A DNA stretch of 64,000 bases from Bernardetiaceae bacterium (GTDB taxonomy: Bacteria > Bacteroidota > Bacteroidia > Cytophagales > Thermoflexibacteraceae). The position numbers and the translations under genes were made by a program. Below are positions 27,667 through 35,835 of this stretch, piece after piece. The stretch lies in contig JANWVT010000011.1 in the NCBI GenBank assembly GCA_025056255.1, positions 47,482 to 111,481 on the forward strand. The letters run 5' to 3'. Position 1 is the first letter of the stretch; each line of letters opens with the position of its first letter. The notes beneath the pieces are model-generated. The model saw only the letters and a program-made list of their open reading frames with translations, was not told the origin of the DNA and did not search any database.

Positions 27667-28656
27667 TCACTTTTTCTGAGGGTGCATCAATCCTAATTGA
27701 AGATTAGCATACAAGGCAACTACAAGCGCTACGGAAAACTCAGCTAAGCGCAAAGTTATCATTTGTGCATTTTCATTTACAAAGTTTAACATTTGTAATA
27801 ACTTATTGGTTAGCAAACTAAAAGCAATAAAACTTACACATGCAACAATAATGGCAAAAGCACGCCGAAGAAAACTTCCGTTCGGCATAGGGCAGCCCAG
27901 CCACTTGAAAGCTAAGTAAAAAATGTTACATGCAAACAAAGTTATTAACAACTCTTTATTCATATATGGTAGCAGCCAAAGCATAAAAGGCAATAGCAGC
28001 CACACCACATTTGCCAGAAGCAACCTATACTTGCTTTCTTGAACAAAATTTTTAACTACATGCCGCTTGTATTGCCAAATATATAAAATACTTAAACCCA
28101 AAATGCCAATTAGCAAACCTCCTACTACGTCAGCTAAAAAATGCACCCCTAAGTACATGCGAGAAATAGCCATTAACAAGCACAGGATACCAGCAAGCAC
28201 CCGTGTATAAGGCAATGGAAAAACCAAAGCTATGCCACCAAAAAATGCTACTGCACCACTCACATGCCCGGAAGGAAAACCAAAAGAAGACAACCTGTTC
28301 ACACGGTAATAGGCTATTACATCGTCAGGTAGCATTTCCCAAAAACTTGCTGCTCCCCGTTTAGCAAACAAAATATTGGGCGGATTGTAGTTAGTTCCCA
28401 AAAATCGCAGTGTATTATCTACATCTAACGGGCGGGGCAATGCCAATAATTCTTTTAAAAATGTTGTTACTATGGCTACTCCAAGCAAAACCTGCAACAA
28501 TCCTATACCTTTGTGGGCATCTACCCCAAAAACGATAATCAACAAAGCAGCTATGTAAAATGGTTGATACCCCAAGCGGCTCACATATTGCATAAGCAGT
28601 TGAAGCCATTGGTAGTCAAGAGATTGCAAAAAGTGATTGACTTCGGTTTGAAACAT
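27667..28656 (-). CDS. PAP2-family membrane phosphatase
   Basis: 329 residues with about eight hydrophobic helices. The three PAP2 motifs are intact: KELLALPRP at about 66-74, PSGH at about 125 and SRMYLGVHFLADV at about 164-176, giving the catalytic His residues. Such enzymes dephosphorylate lipid phosphates (undecaprenyl diphosphate, phosphatidate, sphingoid phosphates) at the outer face of the membrane. The longer frame to 28701 is less likely than the ATG at 28656, which gives a normal N-terminus. The C-terminal third has additional helices beyond the PAP2 core. The gene is 15 nt upstream of the TPR histidine kinase; substrate specificity is unknown. Confidence 0.86.
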   Translation of the reverse strand: MFQTEVNHFLQSLDYQWLQLLMQYVSRLGYQPFYIAALLIIVFGVDAHKGIGLLQVLLGVAIVTTFLKELLALPRPLDVDNTLRFLGTNYNPPNILFAKRGAASFWEMLPDDVIAYYRVNRLSSFGFPSGHVSGAVAFFGGIALVFPLPYTRVLAGILCLLMAISRMYLGVHFLADVVGGLLIGILGLSILYIWQYKRHVVKNFVQESKYRLLLANVVWLLLPFMLWLLPYMNKELLITLFACNIFYLAFKWLGCPMPNGSFLRRAFAIIVACVSFIAFSLLTNKLLQMLNFVNENAQMITLRLAEFSVALVVALYANLQLGLMHPQKK

Positions 28657-28745
28657 GCTGATGTTTTTTGTATCATAAATTACGCTAGCATTTTTAAACA
28701 TTCAAACCTTTGCCGTATTTTTCAACTTTGCTTTTATTTGGGCAT

Positions 28746-29297
28746 ATGGATGCTTCAATAGAACAAGCCTTTCAACAAATGGAACATTGGCGAGCAGTCA
28801 TGCAACAGCTAGTAGCCACCTATTCACCTGAACAACAGCGGTTTCACCCCAGTAAGGACCAGTGGTCTATGTTGCAAGTAATGAAACACCTCGTTATTGC
28901 CGAAGCAGGCATTCTGAATGCCATCAAGAAAAGCGTGCAAAAACACAATTTGCAAGACAACAATCTTGTACAAAAGATGGCTTACCTGCTCACCAAAACT
29001 ATTTTGCGCTTACCTGTCAAAATCAAAGCTCCTGTGCAAGCACTTATTCCCAACGAAGAAACTGATTATGATAAAATAATTGCCGAATGGAATGTTTTGA
29101 GAAAAGAGTGGCGTATTTTTTTAGAAAGTTTTCCTGCCAACTTATACAATAAAAATGTTTTTAGACACCCGGTTGCGGGCTTTTTCAACATACATCAATC
29201 TATCGATTTTTGCTGCTATCATATCAAGCACCATTTACAACAAATAGACCGTATTGACCAAGCTATCAAACACACCTCAGCCATAAGTGCATCATAA
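28746..29297 (+). CDS. DinB-like four-helix metalloprotein
   Basis: 183 residues, starting at the ATG at 28746 (the frame is open from 28710 but lies in the divergent promoter region). The pattern WSMLQVMKHLVIAEAGIL and the C-terminal HIKHHLQQIDRI contain the His residues that bind a divalent metal in the DinB/YfiT-like fold; a further His-containing segment INFHQSIDFCC-like motif appears as FFNIHQSIDFCCYH. Members include thiol transferases such as bacillithiol transferase BstA; many remain uncharacterised. The gene is followed 27 nt later by an acyltransferase and is divergent from the PAP2 gene. A bshB1 gene elsewhere in the window makes a bacillithiol role possible, but unproven. Confidence 0.72.
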   Translation: MDASIEQAFQQMEHWRAVMQQLVATYSPEQQRFHPSKDQWSMLQVMKHLVIAEAGILNAIKKSVQKHNLQDNNLVQKMAYLLTKTILRLPVKIKAPVQALIPNEETDYDKIIAEWNVLRKEWRIFLESFPANLYNKNVFRHPVAGFFNIHQSIDFCCYHIKHHLQQIDRIDQAIKHTSAISAS

Positions 29298-29324
29298 CAA
29301 GTCTATTTATTAACTTAAAAAACC

Positions 29325-29927
29325 ATGTTGTCGGCATTGTGTAAGTTAATTTTTAAAATAGTTGGCTGGAAAGCGATAGACTATTCGGAAAGATTAACAG
29401 CCTATCATCCGCCCGTTACCAAATTTGTAATGATTGTTGCTCCACATACCAGCAACTGGGACTTTATGGTAGCACTTATTGCACGCTACATACTTGGCTA
29501 TGGCAACAACACTAAATTTTTAGGCAAACACACACTTTTCAAACCGCCTTATGGATGGTTGTTTTATGCTCTTGGCGGCACCCCTGTGAATAGAACTCAG
29601 CACAACAACCTCACCGAACAAGTTGCAGCTAAATTTGCGCAAGCAACCGGTGAATTGGGAGTGGTGATTGCCCCCGAAGGAACGCGCAAATACACGAACC
29701 AGTGGAAAAAAGGGTTTTACTACATTGCACTGAAGGCAAATGTTCCTATTCTACCGGTTTGTATCGACTACAAAAACAAGGTTATCAGTGTACATCCCCC
29801 TTTCTTCCCTTCTGGCAATGCAGAGGCAGACATAGCACAACTGAAAAAATACTACCGCAAAGACATGGCGCTCTACCCTGAACATTATGCATCGGGGGAA
29901 TCTGCTGAGCTCATGCTTGAAAAATAG
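29325..29927 (+). CDS. PlsC-like lysophospholipid acyltransferase
   Basis: 200 residues. The catalytic NHx4D-like motif appears as APHTSNWDFM at about 39-48, with His and Asp in place; the acyl-acceptor binding motif is VIAPEGTRKYTNQWKKGFY at about 112-130; and VPILPVCIDYK follows. This matches the 1-acyl-glycerol-3-phosphate acyltransferase superfamily (short MSMEG/YihG-like group that lacks an N-terminal helix pair). It would act at the inner face of the cytoplasmic membrane on phospholipid or ornithine-type lipid acylation. It shares the plus strand with the DinB-like gene and the decarboxylase. Confidence 0.85.
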   Translation: MLSALCKLIFKIVGWKAIDYSERLTAYHPPVTKFVMIVAPHTSNWDFMVALIARYILGYGNNTKFLGKHTLFKPPYGWLFYALGGTPVNRTQHNNLTEQVAAKFAQATGELGVVIAPEGTRKYTNQWKKGFYYIALKANVPILPVCIDYKNKVISVHPPFFPSGNAEADIAQLKKYYRKDMALYPEHYASGESAELMLEK

Positions 29928-30010
29928 TAGATAGCCGCTTGAGGTTAAATAGCTGATTGTCCACTACTCACTTTATTTTAATAGACAACGCAAATTAAAA
30001 TCTTGCAATC

Positions 30011-31426
30011 ATGAATTTGGCAGATTTTCGTACGTATGCACACCATTTGGTGGATTGGATGGCGAATTATTTGGAAAATATAGAACACTACCCTGTAAAA
30101 CCTTCTGTTCAGCCGGGCGAAGTTATCAGTCAAATCCCCCAACACCCCCCTATACAAGGAGAAGACTTTTGGCAAATAATGGCAGATTTTCAGCAAATTA
30201 TTTTGCCGGCTATGACGCACTGGCAGCATCCGGGTTTTATGGCATACTTTCCTGCCAACAGCAGCCCCCCCTCAGTATTGGCTGAAATGTTAACAGCTAC
30301 CTTAGCTGCACAATGTATGATATGGCAAACCTCGCCTGCTGCTGCTGAGCTGGAAGAGCGCATGCTCCAATGGCTTGCTCAGTTGTGTGGATTGCCAACT
30401 TCTTGGCACGGGGTTATTCAAGATACAGCCTCTACTGCAACGCTTTGCGCCATACTGACCGCACGAGAACACTACAATATCAACCAACCCGGCATTATTA
30501 ACCAAAAAGGATACAGCCAACAGCCTGTTTTTCGCGTGTACTGCTCTACAGAAACGCATAGCTCCATAGAAAAAGCTGTGCGTATAGCGGGTATCGGTAG
30601 CGAAAATTTGATAAAAATTTCAACTAATGAAAATTTCGCCCTTAAAACCGATGAATTAGTAAATAAGATAAACCAAGACCGTCAATTGGGTTATGTTCCA
30701 CTTTGTGTAGTAGCTACATTGGGCACTACCAGTTCCACAGCCATAGACCCCATAGAAAAAATTGGCATAATTTGTCAAGAAAATCGTATTTGGTTGCATA
30801 TTGACGCTGCCTATGCCGGAACCGCGCTGATGCTGCCCGAATATCGGCACTTGGCAGCGGGGTTGCACCTAGCCGATAGCTACGTGTTTAATCCGCACAA
30901 GTGGATGCTTACAAACTTCGACTGCACTGCCTACTACGTGAAAGATAAAGCTGCTCTTTTGCGAACTTTTGAAATTACGCCCGAATATTTGAAAACGCCT
31001 TTGGATAGGGTGGTAAACAACTACCGCGACTGGGGCATCCCACTAGGGCGTCGTTTCAGAGCGCTCAAATTGTGGTTTGTGCTGCGTAGTTATGGCGCCG
31101 AAGGTATTCAGGCTATGCTGCGCCATCATATTTCACTGGCAAAGCAGTTTGAGCAATGGTTGCTTGCCGACGGACGCTTTGAAATAATGGCACCCGTTCA
31201 TTTTAATTTAGTATGCTTCCGCCTCAAACCGACTCCCCATGAGTCGATTGAGGCAATTAATCAAAGAAATAGCCAGTTATTAGCTGCCATTAATCAAACC
31301 GGGCGCTATTTTTTAACCCATACTAAACTCAACGGATGCTACACCATACGCGCTGTTTTTGGGCAAACCTATGTACAAGAACGGCATGTAGTGGCACTGT
31401 GGGAACTGATACAGGCGCTGCTATAA
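30011..31426 (+). CDS. PLP-dependent aromatic-L-amino-acid decarboxylase
   Basis: 471 residues of the group II decarboxylase family, which converts aromatic amino acids into amines (tyramine, tryptamine, phenethylamine). The Schiff-base lysine is in VFNPHKWMLTNFDC, K297; the preceding WLHIDAAYAGTALM binds PLP through the Asp, and TLGTTSSTAID contacts the phosphate. N-terminal HPGFMAYFPANSSPPSVLAEML and SPAAAELEERML match the AADC/TDC subgroup. The catalytic Tyr loop seems to be present in the DRVVNNYRDWGIPLGRRFR region. Genes upstream on the strand (DinB-like, acyltransferase) give no clue to the substrate. A bidirectional terminator follows. Confidence 0.9.
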   Translation: MNLADFRTYAHHLVDWMANYLENIEHYPVKPSVQPGEVISQIPQHPPIQGEDFWQIMADFQQIILPAMTHWQHPGFMAYFPANSSPPSVLAEMLTATLAAQCMIWQTSPAAAELEERMLQWLAQLCGLPTSWHGVIQDTASTATLCAILTAREHYNINQPGIINQKGYSQQPVFRVYCSTETHSSIEKAVRIAGIGSENLIKISTNENFALKTDELVNKINQDRQLGYVPLCVVATLGTTSSTAIDPIEKIGIICQENRIWLHIDAAYAGTALMLPEYRHLAAGLHLADSYVFNPHKWMLTNFDCTAYYVKDKAALLRTFEITPEYLKTPLDRVVNNYRDWGIPLGRRFRALKLWFVLRSYGAEGIQAMLRHHISLAKQFEQWLLADGRFEIMAPVHFNLVCFRLKPTPHESIEAINQRNSQLLAAINQTGRYFLTHTKLNGCYTIRAVFGQTYVQERHVVALWELIQALL

Positions 31427-31459
31427 TTGAAGTACAACAGCAAATCATACAAAAAATAT

Positions 31460-31493
31460 CACCCCGAGGAAATTTAGCAACTCCTCGGGGGTG
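31460..31493. terminator. Bidirectional terminator between decarboxylase and htpG
   Basis: CACCCCGAGGA pairs with TCCTCGGGGGTG (one extra G), an 11-bp GC-rich stem with a loop of about 11 nt, flanked by an A-run on the left. The genes on both sides are convergent, so it can stop transcription from either side. Confidence 0.75.
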
Positions 31494-31505
31494 TTGTAAG
31501 TCCAA

Positions 31506-33314
31506 TTAGTTCAACCATTCTAGGCTTCGGTTGAGGAAAGCAGTTAAGTCTTTGCCATTGAGCATGTTTTGCGCCAGTAGCGCTAGGTCATAAGTATGGC
31601 GGGCAATTTTTTCTTTCTCTTCTGGCGTTTGTGCTTTTACTAATTTGTTGATAAGTGGGTGATTGCCATTGATGACAATGCTCATTTGGTCAGGCATTTG
31701 ACGGGCATAGTCCATTCCGCCACCTACCATAGCCATTTCCTTCATTCGGCGGAAAAACTCTGGCACAATAATGCTTACCGGCAACTCGTCGGAGGAGAGT
31801 GCCGAAACAGTAACTGTATCTTTGCCGCTGATTTTCTTATACAACTCTGTTACTTCTTTTTTCTCTTCTTCTGAAAGAATAACTGTTGAAGTGTCAGTTT
31901 TTTCGATTAGTTTGTCAATAGTTTCAGCGTCTACTCGTTTGAGTTGAACTTTCTCAAACTTGCGTTCTAAGAAGCCTGCAAAGTGGCTGTCAATAATGCC
32001 GTTGAGCAGCAGCACGTCGTAGCTGCGTTTTTGAGCAGCTTGTACGTACATGTCTTGTTTTTCGGGATTGTTGGTGTAAAGAATAATCAAGTTGCCGTTT
32101 TTGTCGGTCTGATTTGCTTTGATGTGTTCTTTGTATTCGTCAAAGGTGAAGTATTTTCCTTGAGTATTTTTCAGCAAGGCAAAAGCAGCTGCTTTTTCTG
32201 CAAATTTATCGTCGCTTATCATGCCAAATTTGACAAACACCTCTATGCCCTCCCATTTTTGCTGATAGGCTTCGCGGTCTGCCTTAAACAATTCCTGCAG
32301 TTTGTCGGCAACTTTTCGCGTGATGTAGTTGTTTATTTTTTTCACATTGCTATCGGCTTGCAGAAAACTGCGGGAAACATTGAGCGGAATATCGGGGGAG
32401 TCAATTACGCCATGCAACAAAGTAAGGAACTCTGGCACAATATCTTTTACCTCGTCGGTAATGAATACCTGTTTTTGGTAAAGCTGTATTTTGTTGCGAT
32501 TCACCAATTCATTTTTTACTCGGGGGAAGAATAAAATACCTGTCAGGCGGAAAGGATAATCTACGTTGAGGTGAATCCAGAAGAGCGGGTCTTCTGCTAG
32601 TGGGTAAAGTTCATGATAAAAGTTGAGGTAGTCTTCATCTTTCAGTTCGGTAGGGTTTTTAATCCAAAGTGGTTGTGTATTGTTGATTACCTCATTTTCT
32701 AAGGCAACTTCTATGGGCAAGAATTTACAATATTTGGTAAGAATTTCGCGCAGGCGGTAGGGCTGTAAAAATTCTTCTGAGTCAGGGGCAATGTGCAAAA
32801 TAATATCGGTACCGCGTTCAGCTTTTACTGCTGGCGAAATTTCAAACTCGGTGCTGCCATCGCAACTCCACTGGGCTGCTTCGGCTCCTTCTTGCCAAGA
32901 CTTGGTGATGATGCGTACTTTTTCAGCCACCATAAAGGCAGAGTAAAAGCCTAGGCCAAATTGCCCGATTAGTTGCTGACTTTGGTCTTTGTCCTTGTAT
33001 TTTTCAATGAATTCTTTTGCACCTGAAAAGGCAATTTGGTTGATGTATTTTTTGATTTCTTCGGCAGTCATGCCAATACCTCTGTCGCTAACAGTAATGG
33101 TTTTGGCATTTTTATTTACACTGATTTTGATGCGCGTATCTCCTATTTCGCCTTTGAATTCGCCCAGAGCTGCAAGGCTTTTTAGCTTTTGTGTAGCATC
33201 AACTGCATTAGAAACCAGTTCGCGTAGGAAAATCTCGTGGTCGGAGTAAAGGAATTTCTTGATGATAGGAAAAATGTTCTCTGTATGAATAGAGATAGTG
33301 CCTTTCTCTTGCAT
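31506..33314 (-). CDS. htpG: Molecular chaperone HtpG (Hsp90)
   Basis: Cytosolic Hsp90 dimer ATPase, 602 residues from the ATG at 33314 (a TTG at 33338 would add eight residues). The N-terminal GHKL ATPase is clear: IFLRELVSNAVDATQKLK, VSDRGIGMTAEEI and the lid region LIGQFGLGFYSAF. The middle domain has the family's RNKIQLYQKQVFI and LPLNVSRSFLQ-like segment (PLNVSRSFLQADS), and the C-terminal dimerisation part ends normally. It is somewhat shorter than E. coli HtpG but complete. The 97 nt before the start lack an exact TAnnTTTG element, so promoter type is unclear. Confidence 0.97.
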   Translation of the reverse strand: MQEKGTISIHTENIFPIIKKFLYSDHEIFLRELVSNAVDATQKLKSLAALGEFKGEIGDTRIKISVNKNAKTITVSDRGIGMTAEEIKKYINQIAFSGAKEFIEKYKDKDQSQQLIGQFGLGFYSAFMVAEKVRIITKSWQEGAEAAQWSCDGSTEFEISPAVKAERGTDIILHIAPDSEEFLQPYRLREILTKYCKFLPIEVALENEVINNTQPLWIKNPTELKDEDYLNFYHELYPLAEDPLFWIHLNVDYPFRLTGILFFPRVKNELVNRNKIQLYQKQVFITDEVKDIVPEFLTLLHGVIDSPDIPLNVSRSFLQADSNVKKINNYITRKVADKLQELFKADREAYQQKWEGIEVFVKFGMISDDKFAEKAAAFALLKNTQGKYFTFDEYKEHIKANQTDKNGNLIILYTNNPEKQDMYVQAAQKRSYDVLLLNGIIDSHFAGFLERKFEKVQLKRVDAETIDKLIEKTDTSTVILSEEEKKEVTELYKKISGKDTVTVSALSSDELPVSIIVPEFFRRMKEMAMVGGGMDYARQMPDQMSIVINGNHPLINKLVKAQTPEEKEKIARHTYDLALLAQNMLNGKDLTAFLNRSLEWLN

Positions 33315-33411
33315 ATTTTCATCAGACTTTAAACCCAAGCGGGAAATTGTCTAATTTCGTGCCACTACCGATGGTGCATTATAGGCAATTGCAAACTGAC
33401 AAAAAGTCAGC

Positions 33412-33846
33412 TTAGCAAGCAAGTTTCTTTTTCATGCGGCATATTTTGGCACCCTCAGCTTGTTCCACTACAATTTCATCCATAATTTTTTTGACCAAAA
33501 GTAACCCAATGCCATTGCGCTTTTTTTCGCAAAGAATCTGATGCACACTAGGAACTTCATAGTGTGTCAAGTTGAAACTATCGGGCTTGGTATCTTTTAC
33601 TTCAAAAAGGATTCCGTCAGCTGCGCGGCTGATGGTAATATCGAGCCGGTCATCGGAGTTACAACTGTGAGCGTGAATAATTAGGTTGGCACATACTTCG
33701 TCCAGAGCAAGCATCATCAAATACTGCTGCTCGTCAGTAATTTGCCATTCGCTCAATACCTCTTTTGTGAACTGCCGGAGCATATTCAACGATTCGCGTT
33801 TGCAGTCAACGCTAATATGATGCTCCCATTGCTGTTGTAGCTTCAT
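33412..33846 (-). CDS. RsbW-like anti-sigma/ATP-binding regulatory protein
   Basis: 144 residues resembling the GHKL ATPase of serine-kinase anti-sigma factors (SpoIIAB/RsbW, HATPase_c_2). The N-box is LALDEVCANLIIHAH at about 46-60, and the G2-type RNGIGLLLVKKIMDEI is at about 113-128. The G1 box, normally DxGxxF, reads DTKPDSF, with Lys in place of Gly; this may weaken or alter nucleotide binding. It overlaps the STAS gene upstream by 35 nt, so the two are made together and should form a partner pair: the STAS protein is phosphorylated by, and released from, this protein. The target sigma factor or other output is unknown. Confidence 0.8.
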   Translation of the reverse strand: MKLQQQWEHHISVDCKRESLNMLRQFTKEVLSEWQITDEQQYLMMLALDEVCANLIIHAHSCNSDDRLDITISRAADGILFEVKDTKPDSFNLTHYEVPSVHQILCEKKRNGIGLLLVKKIMDEIVVEQAEGAKICRMKKKLAC

Positions 33847-34159
33847 CAGTGGTGGCGTAAATTTTTACTACCTGATCTAATCCTAATATTTTAAATACGT
33901 TGTTAATTTTTTGGCTTACATTACAAAGTGCAAAAGATATTTGTTTTTCTTCACACTCACCGTGCCGCGAAATAAAAACGCCAATACCCGGAGAAGATAT
34001 ATATTCCAATGCCGAACAATCTACTACTACTGCTGCTGGCTTTTGGGCAATTACACCTTCCAAAGCATTGTCTAAAATAAGTGCAGAACTTGCATCAAGT
34101 TCGCCATGAACAGAAACAACTGTTACCCGATTTTCAACTTTTGTTTTTACTTCTACCAT
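33812..34159 (-). CDS. STAS-domain anti-sigma-factor antagonist
   Basis: 115 residues with the SpoIIAA/RsbV fold: strands VTVVSVHGELDASSA, then AAVVVDCSALEYISSPGIGVF, whose Ser in YISSPG is the phosphorylation site of the family. The gene overlaps the RsbW-like gene by 35 nt. A SpoIIE-type phosphatase encoded at 4662-6674 is a candidate for removing the phosphate, which would complete a partner switch, though that link is inferred. A -7 element lies 53 nt before the start. Confidence 0.88.
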   Translation of the reverse strand: MVEVKTKVENRVTVVSVHGELDASSALILDNALEGVIAQKPAAVVVDCSALEYISSPGIGVFISRHGECEEKQISFALCNVSQKINNVFKILGLDQVVKIYATTDEATTAMGASY

Positions 34160-34211
34160 TTTAACGTTTTTTTACGGTTACGGTTGTGTTAAGATTCGTT
34201 TTTTAATAATG

Positions 34212-34219
34212 CAAAACTA
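34212..34219 (-). promoter_or_regulatory. -7 promoter element (TAGTTTTG) of the STAS/RsbW pair
   Basis: The minus strand reads TAGTTTTG, matching TAnnTTTG. Transcription would start near 34205, 46 nt before the STAS start codon. No TTG at a canonical distance is visible. Confidence 0.45.
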
Positions 34220-34591
34220 CCAATTATTTATTTTGTGGAGCGGCACCAATTTTCTAAACTGTTAGCATAAAAAGTTTTTGAAAGTGCTGACAATAAACGC
34301 GAATGATGCCGCTAGCTGTTGGAACAATGTAATTTATCTCACCGCTGCACGTTGCCGTTGGGTGCGTGTGGCTTGTTTCATCAATCCATGTAAAAAAAGA
34401 TACCTACCAGAAAATTATGCTGGTAGGTATCGCGGTGATAAATTGCTACTATAACCGTTGAGGCTGGGGTTCAGCAGCATTGCTTTAGCATGCTCGCAAA
34501 TAACCATATTTTAGGGCAGTAAATAATGATTTCACATGCAATTAAATCTTGACTGCCCAGCACACTATATGAGCGACTATGTTTTTGAAGA
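34220..34591. other. Intergenic stretch between the HGD-like gene and the STAS promoter
   Basis: About 370 bp with both flanking genes on the minus strand. It contains the terminator at 34399-34431. Apart from that I see no gene, RNA or other repeat. Confidence 0.5.
34399..34431 (-). terminator. Rho-independent terminator of the homogentisate-dioxygenase-like gene
   Basis: GATACCTACCAG pairs perfectly with CTGGTAGGTATC, a 12-bp stem with a 9-nt loop. On the minus strand it is followed by a run of seven T (34392-34398). It lies about 160 bp after the gene ending at 34592. Confidence 0.85.
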
Positions 34592-35749
34592 TTACTCTAT
34601 CCATGACTGATAGTAAACGCCATCGTCGAGCTGCATGGCTTGTTCAGTAAGCGCCAATGGGCGGAAAGTGTCTATCATGACGGCAAGTTCTTTGGTTTCT
34701 TTTTTACCAATACTGCGTTCCATAGCTCCCGGATGCGGTCCGTGCGGAATGCCACCCGGATGTAAAGTAAACATGCCCGGCTCTACATCGTTGCGGCTCA
34801 TAAAGTCTCCATCTACGTAGTAGAGAATCTCCTCTGAGTCGATGTTGCTATGGTTGTATGGAGCAGGTACAGCTAACGGATGATAGTCGTATAAACGCGG
34901 ACAAAACGAGCACACTACCAAAGCATCTGTTTCAAAGGTTTGATGCACGGGTGGGGGCTGGTGAATGCGCCCCGTGATAGGTTCGAAATTGTGAATGCTA
35001 AAACCGTAAGGGAAATTGTAACCATCCCAACCCACTACGTCAAATGGATGAGAGGCATATATAATTTCGTGAATGGTGTTTTGTTTTTTCACCTTGATGA
35101 GAAAGTCGCCTTTTTGGTCGTAGGTTTCCAAATCGGCAGGCAATTTGTAGTCGCGTTCGCAATAGGGCGAGTGCTCCAACAGTTGTCCAAATCCGTTTCG
35201 ATAGCGCTTAGGTGTGTAAATAGGTGAACGGGATTCCATCCACAAAAGTCGGTTATCGGTACTATCGAAGGAGAGTTGATAAATCACACCGCGGGGGATA
35301 ATCAAATAGTCGCCGTACTCAAAAGGAATACTGCCCATTTGGGTACGCAACGTACCACTGCCGCGGTGAATAAAAAGCATTTCGTCGCACTCGCCATTTT
35401 TGTAAAAGTAGTCGGTCATGCTGTGGCGAGGTGCGGCTACGCCAATGGTGCAGTCGTTATTAACAAACAGCGGAATGCGGCTTTCCAGATAATCGTCGGC
35501 AGCGGGTGCTTGGAATCCGCGCAGCTTGCGCGCTTTAATATTGTGAGCAACAGCAATTTTGGGTGCCACACTGTACGAATGAACAATCTCTTTGACCATA
35601 GTGGGGCGATAGATGTGGTACATCAATGAAGACATACCCGAGAAGCCCTCTGTGCCAAAAAGTTGCTCGTAATAATAACCGCCTTGTGGCTTTTCAAAAA
35701 TAATGTGTCGTTTATGCGGAATTTTACCGAGTTTGTGATAGATAGGCAT
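34592..35749 (-). CDS. Homogentisate 1,2-dioxygenase family protein
   Basis: 385 residues, within the cupin-fold HGD family. The iron ligands appear as His and Glu in APYNHSNIDSEEILYYVDG (about 300 and 306) and His in GGIPHGPHPG (about 338-341). The N-terminal region includes FGTEGFSGMSSLMYHIYRPT. Canonical HGDs are about 430-440 residues; Bacteroidota homologues are often this shorter size. The enzyme opens the ring of homogentisate in tyrosine breakdown, but neither HPPD nor maleylacetoacetate isomerase nor fumarylacetoacetase genes lie nearby, so the reaction is assigned by family only. It is isolated between a terminator downstream and the DUF2339 gene upstream. Confidence 0.82.
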   Translation of the reverse strand: MPIYHKLGKIPHKRHIIFEKPQGGYYYEQLFGTEGFSGMSSLMYHIYRPTMVKEIVHSYSVAPKIAVAHNIKARKLRGFQAPAADDYLESRIPLFVNNDCTIGVAAPRHSMTDYFYKNGECDEMLFIHRGSGTLRTQMGSIPFEYGDYLIIPRGVIYQLSFDSTDNRLLWMESRSPIYTPKRYRNGFGQLLEHSPYCERDYKLPADLETYDQKGDFLIKVKKQNTIHEIIYASHPFDVVGWDGYNFPYGFSIHNFEPITGRIHQPPPVHQTFETDALVVCSFCPRLYDYHPLAVPAPYNHSNIDSEEILYYVDGDFMSRNDVEPGMFTLHPGGIPHGPHPGAMERSIGKKETKELAVMIDTFRPLALTEQAMQLDDGVYYQSWIE

Positions 35750-35835
35750 GGCTGATGATTAATTGACATGACATTAATTAGTGTAACAATAATAGTGGTT
35801 TTTTGTTAAAACTCCAATGCGTCAATGATTTTCTT

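Noticed and set aside
31983..32534. 183-codon open frame on the plus strand inside htpG
   Set aside because: htpG is clear on the minus strand with all Hsp90 motifs; the antisense frame has no family resemblance and is a composition shadow.
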